Assembly (NCBI RefSeq): GCF_003985125.1
Contig: NZ_ML133578.1
Coordinates: 1 to 64,000, forward strand
From: Rhizobium phaseoli
Lineage (GTDB): Bacteria > Pseudomonadota > Alphaproteobacteria > Rhizobiales > Rhizobiaceae
Direction: 5' to 3'
DNA length: 64,000 nucleotides
A model generated the notes under the pieces. That model was not told the origin of the DNA. It worked only from the letters and a program-made list of their open reading frames with translations, and ran no database searches. Positions 58,538-64,000 of this stretch are shown here, one piece after another. Each line of letters starts with the position of its first letter. The first letter of the stretch is position 1. Made by a program: the position numbers and the translations under genes.

Positions 58538-61500
58538 GATACGCGGAACTCCAGGTGACGACGCATTTCAGCTTCCTCAGAGGCGCATCCTCGGCGGAAG
58601 AGCTGTTCGCGACGGCGAAGGAACTGGGCATCGAGGCGCTTGGCATCGTCGACCGCAATTCGCTCGCTGGCATCGTGCGGGCGCTCGAGGCGTCTCGTGC
58701 CACCGGCCTACGGCTGGTCGTCGGCTGTCGCCTTGATCTGCAGGACGGTATGTCGATCCTTGTCTACCCTACGGACCGGGCCGCCTATTCGAGGCTAACC
58801 CGGCTGCTGACGCTCGGCAAAGGCAGAGGCGGCAAAGCCAACTGCATTCTGACCCTCGACGACGTCGCCATCTATTCCGATGGCCTCATCGGCATCCTCG
58901 CGCCCGACCTGCCTGACGAAACCTGTGCGATCCAGCTCCGGAAGATGGCCGAGGTTTTCGGTGACCGGGCCTATGTTTCGCTATGTCTGCGCCGGCGACC
59001 GAACGACCAGGTGCGGCTGCACGAAATTTCCAACATGGCAGTCCGGCACCGGGTGAAGACGGTCGTCACCAATGATGTCCTGTTCCACGAGCCCGGCCGC
59101 CGCCAGTTGCAGGACGTGGTGACCTGCATCCGCACGGGAAGCACAATCGACGACGTCGGTTTCGAGCGCGAACGGCATGCCGATAGGTTCCTCAAGCCGC
59201 CGGAAGAGATGGAGCGTCTCTTCGGTCGCTATCCGGAAGCGCTCGCCCGGACGATGGAGATCGTCGAGCGCTGTCGCTTCAGCATGGAAGAGTTGACCTA
59301 CCAGTATCCAGAGGAGGCCATCGTCCCCGGCATGACCGCCCAGCAGTCGTTGGAGCATTATGTCTGGGAATGCATGCCCAACCGTTATCCAGAGGGGCTG
59401 CCTGCCCACGTGGAAAAGATCATCCGCCATGAATTGGCGCTGATCGAGACCATGCGGTATGCCCCCTATTTTTTGACGGTTTTCTCCATCGTCCGGTTCG
59501 CCCGATCTCAGGATATCCTCTGTCAGGGGCGGGGTTCCGCCGCCAACTCGGCCGTCTGTTTCGTGCTCGGCATCACCTCCATCGATCCGGATACCAACGA
59601 CCTGCTGTTCGAGCGCTTCGTTTCGCAGGAACGAGACGAACCACCCGACATCGACGTTGATTTCGAACACGAGCGACGCGAGGAGGTCATCCAGTGGATT
59701 TACAAGACATGCGGCCATCACAAGGCGGCGCTCTGTTCGACGATCACCCGCTATCGCACAAAGGGTGCGATCCGGGATGTCGGCAAGGCGCTCGGCTTGC
59801 CGGAGGACCTGATCAAGGCATTGTCGTCCGGCGTCTGGGCCTGGTCAGAGGCGGTCGGCGAAAAGCAAGTCAGGGACCTCAACCTCAATCCCGAGGATCG
59901 GCGTCTCGCTCTGACTCTCCAGCTTGCCCAGCAGCTGATGGGAGCGCCACGCCATCTTGGGCAGCACCCTGGCGGTTTCGTCCTCACGCACGATCGTCTT
60001 GACGATCTGGTTCCAATCGAACCGGCCTCGATGGCGGATCGTCAGGTGATCGAATGGGACAAGGACGACGTTGAAGCCCTCAAATTCATGAAGGTCGACG
60101 TGTTGGCACTCGGGATGCTGACCTGCATGGCCAAGAGCTTTGCGTTCCTCGCGCAGGAGAAGGGCATCGATCTCGATCTCGCGACCATTCCTCAGGAGGA
60201 CCCGGCCACCTATTCGATGATCCGCAAGGCCGACACGTTGGGCACCTTCCAGATCGAGAGCCGGGCGCAGATGAGCATGCTGCCCCGCATGAAGCCAAGG
60301 ACCTTTTACGACCTCGTCATCCAGGTCGCCATCGTGCGGCCGGGACCGATCCAGGGTGACATGGTGCATCCCTACCTTCGTCGCCGGGAAGGGAAGGAGA
60401 AGGTTGAATACCCGACGCCGGAGCTGGAGGCAGTCCTCCACAAGACGCTTGGCGTTCCGCTATTCCAGGAATCGGCGATGAAGGTGGCGATGGTCTGCGC
60501 GGGATTCTCAGGCGGGGAGGCGGACCAGTTGCGTCGGGCAATGGCGACCTTCAAGTTCACGGGTGGCGTCAGCAAGTTCGAGGACAAGCTCGTCTCCGGC
60601 ATGATCCGAAACGGGTATTCACCGGAATTCGCGAAGCGGACGTTCGGTCAGCTAGAGGGCTTTGGCTCCTACGGCTTCCCGGAAAGCCATGCGGCGAGTT
60701 TCGCCCTGATCGCGTATGCGTCGAGCTACATCAAATGCCATTTCCCAGACGTCTTTTGTGCGGCACTGCTGAATAGTCAGCCGATGGGCTTCTACGCACC
60801 GGCCCAAATTGTTCGGGATGGGCGGGAGCACGGTGTCGAGGTTTGGCCGGTTTGCGTGAACCAATCGCGATGGGACTGCACGCTGGAAGCTATCGATGGC
60901 TCGGCTCGGCATGCTGTTCGGCTCGGGATGCGCCTGGTGCGAGGCTTGGCAACGGCGGATGCGGCTCGGATCGTTGCTGCCCGGGCAGATCAGCCCTTCG
61001 ACAGCGTCGATGACATGTGGCGACGGTCTGGTGTTCCCGCTGGCTCGTTGGTGGAACTTGCCGAAGCAGATGCCTTCCTGCCATCTCTCGGGCTGGAACG
61101 GCGTGATGCGCTGTGGGCTATCAAGGCGCTCCGGGATGAGCCGCTGCCTCTCTTTGCGGCCGCGGCCGAACGCGAGGCACGAACGATTGCCGAGCAGCAG
61201 GAGCCGACGGTCGAGCTGCGGCAGATGACCCAGGGGCACAACGTCGTCCTCGATTACGGGCATACCGGCCTGACACTGCGGGAACACCCCGTCAGCTTCC
61301 TTCGCAAGGAATTGGTCGAGCGCCGTGTCGTTACCTGTGCCGAAGCGATGTCGGCCCGCGAGGGCCACTGGCTGATGGCGGCTGGTCTGGTTCTCGTCCG
61401 CCAGCGGCCGGGGTCGGCGAAAGGCGTGATCTTCATGACCATTGAAGACGAGACGGGCGTCGCCAACGTCGTCATCTGGCCGAAGCTGTTCGAACGATCA

Positions 61501-61797
61501 CGTCGGATCGCGCTCGGTGCCTCGATGATGGCGATCAACGGCCGCATCCAGAGAGAAGGCGACGTCGTGCATCTCGTCGCGCAGCAGCTGTTTGATCTGT
61601 CGGGAGACTTGACGGGCCTTGCCGATCGCGATCTGGAATTCAGGCTGCCGACGGGGAGGGGCGATGAATTCGGACATGGCACGCTAGGCAGGCCGGATTC
61701 GCGTGAGCGGTCGGGGCAAGGGATGAAGTCACGGGACATCTTCATTCCTGACCTGCATATCGATCAGCTGAAAGTGAAGAGCCGCAATTTTCACTAG
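58534..61797 (+). CDS. dnaE2: DnaE2 (ImuC), error-prone DNA polymerase III alpha
   Basis: A 1087-residue polymerase, normal for DnaE2. The start at MRYAELQVTTHFSFLRGASS overlaps imuB by ATGA. Residues 1-210 form the PHP domain, with its first His replaced by Thr (TTHFSF). The polymerase core contains FERFVSQERDEPPDIDVDFE (two catalytic Asp) and FMKVDVLALGML (third Asp). The C-terminal part holds HTGLTLREHPVSFLRKELVE and an OB-fold (GVIFMTIEDETGVANVVIWP). It carries out translesion synthesis with ImuA and ImuB. A broken second copy of its 3' region lies at 18240-21078. Confidence 0.95.
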   Translation: MRYAELQVTTHFSFLRGASSAEELFATAKELGIEALGIVDRNSLAGIVRALEASRATGLRLVVGCRLDLQDGMSILVYPTDRAAYSRLTRLLTLGKGRGGKANCILTLDDVAIYSDGLIGILAPDLPDETCAIQLRKMAEVFGDRAYVSLCLRRRPNDQVRLHEISNMAVRHRVKTVVTNDVLFHEPGRRQLQDVVTCIRTGSTIDDVGFERERHADRFLKPPEEMERLFGRYPEALARTMEIVERCRFSMEELTYQYPEEAIVPGMTAQQSLEHYVWECMPNRYPEGLPAHVEKIIRHELALIETMRYAPYFLTVFSIVRFARSQDILCQGRGSAANSAVCFVLGITSIDPDTNDLLFERFVSQERDEPPDIDVDFEHERREEVIQWIYKTCGHHKAALCSTITRYRTKGAIRDVGKALGLPEDLIKALSSGVWAWSEAVGEKQVRDLNLNPEDRRLALTLQLAQQLMGAPRHLGQHPGGFVLTHDRLDDLVPIEPASMADRQVIEWDKDDVEALKFMKVDVLALGMLTCMAKSFAFLAQEKGIDLDLATIPQEDPATYSMIRKADTLGTFQIESRAQMSMLPRMKPRTFYDLVIQVAIVRPGPIQGDMVHPYLRRREGKEKVEYPTPELEAVLHKTLGVPLFQESAMKVAMVCAGFSGGEADQLRRAMATFKFTGGVSKFEDKLVSGMIRNGYSPEFAKRTFGQLEGFGSYGFPESHAASFALIAYASSYIKCHFPDVFCAALLNSQPMGFYAPAQIVRDGREHGVEVWPVCVNQSRWDCTLEAIDGSARHAVRLGMRLVRGLATADAARIVAARADQPFDSVDDMWRRSGVPAGSLVELAEADAFLPSLGLERRDALWAIKALRDEPLPLFAAAAEREARTIAEQQEPTVELRQMTQGHNVVLDYGHTGLTLREHPVSFLRKELVERRVVTCAEAMSAREGHWLMAAGLVLVRQRPGSAKGVIFMTIEDETGVANVVIWPKLFERSRRIALGASMMAINGRIQREGDVVHLVAQQLFDLSGDLTGLADRDLEFRLPTGRGDEFGHGTLGRPDSRERSGQGMKSRDIFIPDLHIDQLKVKSRNFH

Positions 61798-62023
61798 GTC
61801 CCAACGTTTACTGAGCAAGCTGGCCATTTCTCGGCTGTCGCCCAATAGCGACTTTACCCATCCGCTCCAATGACCTCAGGGACCGAGTCAGCGTCATTTA
61901 TCAGCACAAGGGGCCCGTACGTCAACGCGAGACGGGAGAGGATGCGACGGATCAACGGCTCATGCCCTTTCTCGAAGTGCAGCTTTTGGGGTTCGTGAAC
62001 GCTGGTGGCATGGGTCGGCGGGC

Positions 62024-62593
62024 TCAGCGGCGGACGCGGTAGCGGATGTGCGTGGCCTCGGGTGTATCGATCACCCGAACGATCTCCAACTCGACGCGCG
62101 ATGGTAAGACTTCGAACATTCGGCGGCCACATCCGAACAAGACTGGAACCTGGTGTATTTGCAGTTCGTCGAGCACGCCAGCTTCCAGTGCCCGTTGCGC
62201 CGTATACGCGCCAAGCACCAACACGTCCCGGTGCCCGGCGGCGGCCTTCGCCTGCGCCATTGCGCTCGCGATCCCGTCGCTTAGGTATTTGACCAACGGA
62301 TAATTCGCGACGGATGGCCCGGGCGGCCTGTGACTGGGCACGAAGATCGGGACACCGTTATTGTCGCCGCCCCAGTGATCGACTTGCTCGATGGTTCGCC
62401 GACCCGCCAAAATCGCACCTGGGGCGTTCCACTCGTCCCACAATTCTCCGACCGGCCCGGTTGGCCGGGAAAAATCCCCGTACCAATCGTGCAGCCGCAT
62501 AAAGTCGTCGCCGCCAGGATTGCCCACTTCATCGTTGGGTCCCGCGATATACCCGTCCACTGACATGGACATGAAGAGCACTGATTTAGACAC
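62024..62593 (-). CDS. Dihydrofolate reductase-fold (RibD C-terminal-like) protein
   Basis: A 189-residue protein starting at a GTG (VSKSVLFMSMSVDGYIAGPN) with CAGGAG 7-12 bases upstream; a longer frame to 62695 is less likely. The opening VLFMSMSVDGYIAGPNDEVG, the central GAILAGRRTIEQVDHWGGDN and the NADPH-site segment RDVLVLGAYTAQRALEAGVL, DELQIHQVPVLFGCGRRMFE are typical of the RibD_C/DHFR-like family. It probably reduces a pteridine- or pyrimidine-like substrate with NADPH. Substrate unknown. Confidence 0.9.
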   Translation of the reverse strand: MSKSVLFMSMSVDGYIAGPNDEVGNPGGDDFMRLHDWYGDFSRPTGPVGELWDEWNAPGAILAGRRTIEQVDHWGGDNNGVPIFVPSHRPPGPSVANYPLVKYLSDGIASAMAQAKAAAGHRDVLVLGAYTAQRALEAGVLDELQIHQVPVLFGCGRRMFEVLPSRVELEIVRVIDTPEATHIRYRVRR

Positions 62594-62895
62594 TTTGATC
62601 TCCTGTGGTCTTTTTGCGAATTGGGGCGGCGGGAATTCGCTCTCGCGGGCGGTCTTGATGTGCCAAGGACGCTCTCGCGACGCTGACGCCGACATCCCGA
62701 ATACTTATTTTGAGTACTGCCCTATCTCACCAGGAGCCGAACCATGTCGAGCCGACTGGTTTGGTCCGGCTCATAACCAGCGAACCCTATTCCATCACCA
62801 CAATGGGACCAGACAGCTTGGGCGTGATTAGCGGCAATTTGACCTCCAGCCGGAAACGCATAGGCTGTCCGCAAACGCGCAACGGAGGCCGCCGC

Positions 62896-63669
62896 ATGTG
62901 CAATCTCTACCGCATGGAGGACAAGGACTGGGTCAGCAAATGGGCCCAGGACGCCGAAAGCCTGATCAATCTGATGCCCGCATACCAGATGAACCCGGAC
63001 CAGATTGGCCCGATCGTGCGTAACACCGCCGACGACCGCAAGCAGCTTGTGCATGCGCGGTGGGGAATGCCGTCGCCGTTTTTCGCGATCAAGCAGGCAG
63101 CTGAAGCCCGGGCCGAGAAATTGCGGCAGAAGGGCAAGCCCGTCGATATGGAAATGCTCATCCGGATGGAGCCCGATAAGGGGACCACCAACATCCGAAA
63201 TCTCAATCTTCCGCATTGGAAGAAATGGTTCGGCGTCCAGAGCCGCTGCATCGTTCCGGTGACCAGCTTCGCCGAACCGGACCCTGCCAGCAAACAGGAC
63301 GGCGGAAACACCCCGAACGCTTGGTTCGCTCGTGATGAGAGCAAGCCGCTCATGTTCTTTGCGGGTGTGCACGTCTCCCAATGGCAAAGCGTCAGGAAGG
63401 TGAAGGACGGCCTGACGACCGACGATCTCTATGCCTTCTTGACGACCGATCCCAACGACGTCGTCAAGCCGATCCATCAGAAGGCGATGCCAGTTCTCCT
63501 GCTGACACAGGAAGAGGTTGATGTTTGGATGCATGCACCTTGGGAGGAAGCGAAGGCGCTGGCCCGGCCGCTGGGGAACGAACAGATTATGGTAACGTCA
63601 CGGGAGCCTTATGGTTCGACCATTGTCACCACTTCGGGGGAGCCGGCGTCGGAGCCGACACTTTTCTGA
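62896..63669 (+). CDS. SRAP (SOS response-associated peptidase) family protein
   Basis: A 257-residue protein starting MCNLYRMEDKDWVSKWAQDA with GGAGG 9-13 bases upstream. Cys2 is the catalytic residue that forms a thiazolidine crosslink with abasic sites in single-stranded DNA. Other family features are HARWGMPSPFF, QSRCIVPVTSFAEPD (Glu) and VKPIHQKAMPVLL (His). It protects DNA at replication forks and fits with the nearby imu and ku genes. A broken copy lies at 44088-44728. Confidence 0.92.
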   Translation: MCNLYRMEDKDWVSKWAQDAESLINLMPAYQMNPDQIGPIVRNTADDRKQLVHARWGMPSPFFAIKQAAEARAEKLRQKGKPVDMEMLIRMEPDKGTTNIRNLNLPHWKKWFGVQSRCIVPVTSFAEPDPASKQDGGNTPNAWFARDESKPLMFFAGVHVSQWQSVRKVKDGLTTDDLYAFLTTDPNDVVKPIHQKAMPVLLLTQEEVDVWMHAPWEEAKALARPLGNEQIMVTSREPYGSTIVTTSGEPASEPTLF

Positions 63670-63740
63670 GCCCGCACGTCGTTAAGCGATCTCTTGCCGG
63701 GATCGATTAATAGTGTGCTTCCATCTCGGAGCCGCTTGCC

Positions 63741-64000
63741 TTGTATCCGCGAAGGCCACTCACTGCTTTATTGGTTTCGCTTCCGCTCATGGGATGCCGG
63801 GGCGTGAGCGCAACGGTCCGTTTTAAGGCAATTGCATTGGCGACGGTTGACGGCCAGCCTGTTGAAAGCTCCTCAGTAATGGAAGTTTCTTGTTCGAAGG
63901 TGATTCAGAACCTGATCGGCAATGGGGGATCGCCCGCCTTTCCGGCGAGGCATTGATCTTCGATTTTGGGGGCAAGGGCAGACCTCGAAACGGCAACATG
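63741..64000 (+). CDS. Lipoprotein-like protein, frameshifted or cut by window end
   Basis: Starts at a TTG (LYPRRPLTALLVSLPLMGC), a signal peptide with a lipobox-like M-G-C. The body (VSATVRFKAIALATVDGQPV, ESSSVMEVSCSKVIQNLIGN) resembles a small rhizobial exported family. The frame ends at 63956, but one extra base in the G run at about 63920-63924 would let it continue as IARLSGEALIFDFGGKGRPR, the kind of sequence expected next. Either a frameshift or a read error; the 3' end lies outside the window. Confidence 0.5.

Noticed and set aside
61854..62132. Minus-strand frame ending RILSRLALTYGPLVLINDAD
   Set aside because: No ribosome binding site, and most of the frame overlaps the DHFR-like gene; the tail is suggestive but too short to call.
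62761..62850. Possible scrap of a third SRAP gene (reading LITSEPYSITT)
   Set aside because: Only about ten residues resemble the SRAP C-terminus; this is within chance for such a short match.

Overview
The window looks like Rhizobiaceae DNA (Rhizobium, Agrobacterium or Ensifer type). The gene families that suggest this are a DUF982 protein, two tandem ku genes, an imuA-imuB-dnaE2 mutagenesis cassette preceded by an alphaproteobacterial LexA box (GAAC-N7-GAAC), IS3-family elements of types common in rhizobia, and intergenic palindromes with the core CCTCGGGTCAAGCCCGAGG. No rRNA or complete tRNA gene was seen.

Layout. (1) 1-3.6 kb is ordinary backbone: a SIMPL-domain periplasmic protein, two lipoproteins and an MltR-like protein. 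(2) At 3751-3797 lies the 3' half of a CAT-anticodon tRNA on the minus strand, cut at the anticodon loop. A tyrosine integrase follows directly. This is read as the left end of a genomic island covering the rest of the window; the matching right end was not seen. (3) 5.3-8.6 kb holds island control genes: an AlpA-like regulator, two internally duplicated XRE-type regulators and a DUF6634 protein. (4) 8.6-18.2 kb holds a metallophosphoesterase, an overlapping nucleoid-associated/membrane protein pair, a NERD-helicase, a nucleoside phosphorylase pseudogene and a three-gene TIGR04255/HTH/unknown operon. (5) 18.2-21.1 kb is a dnaE2 3' remnant split by two IS3-family elements, both with exact target duplications. 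Removing both restores one reading frame.

(6) 21.2-30.9 kb is the most interesting part. A minus-strand run of genes, mostly joined by 4-base ATGA/GTGA overlaps, encodes a complete His-Xaa-Ser radical-SAM peptide-modification set (hxsD-hxsB-hxsC-hxsA). It continues into a TerY-type phosphorylation triad (vWA protein, PP2C phosphatase, membrane-anchored Ser/Thr kinase with helix-hairpin-helix) and then a membrane-anchored SH3 protein. Secreted proteins of unknown function flank it on both sides. The fusion of a radical-SAM peptide system to a TerY triad suggests an envelope-linked sensing or defence system.

(7) 31.2-38.2 kb holds another candidate defence locus: a two-HxK PLD-like protein with a zinc ribbon, a 533-residue partner, a small HEPN-like protein, and a convergent membrane protein with a PD-(D/E)XK-like core. 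(8) 38.3-50.1 kb is decaying accessory DNA. It has small rhizobial proteins, a GNAT acetyltransferase, a truncated IS, an Asp/Gly-rich protein, a serine hydrolase, and pseudogenes (DUF4304, a YHGTR-motif protein, SRAP, YkuD). (9) 50.2-64 kb is a signalling and DNA repair block: an adenylate cyclase-TPR protein, two Ku proteins, DinB, the SOS-boxed imuA-imuB-dnaE2 operon, a DHFR-like reductase and an intact SRAP protein. The broken dnaE2 and SRAP copies elsewhere in the island suggest that an older copy of this repair module has decayed.

All family assignments come from reading motifs by eye; no database search was run.
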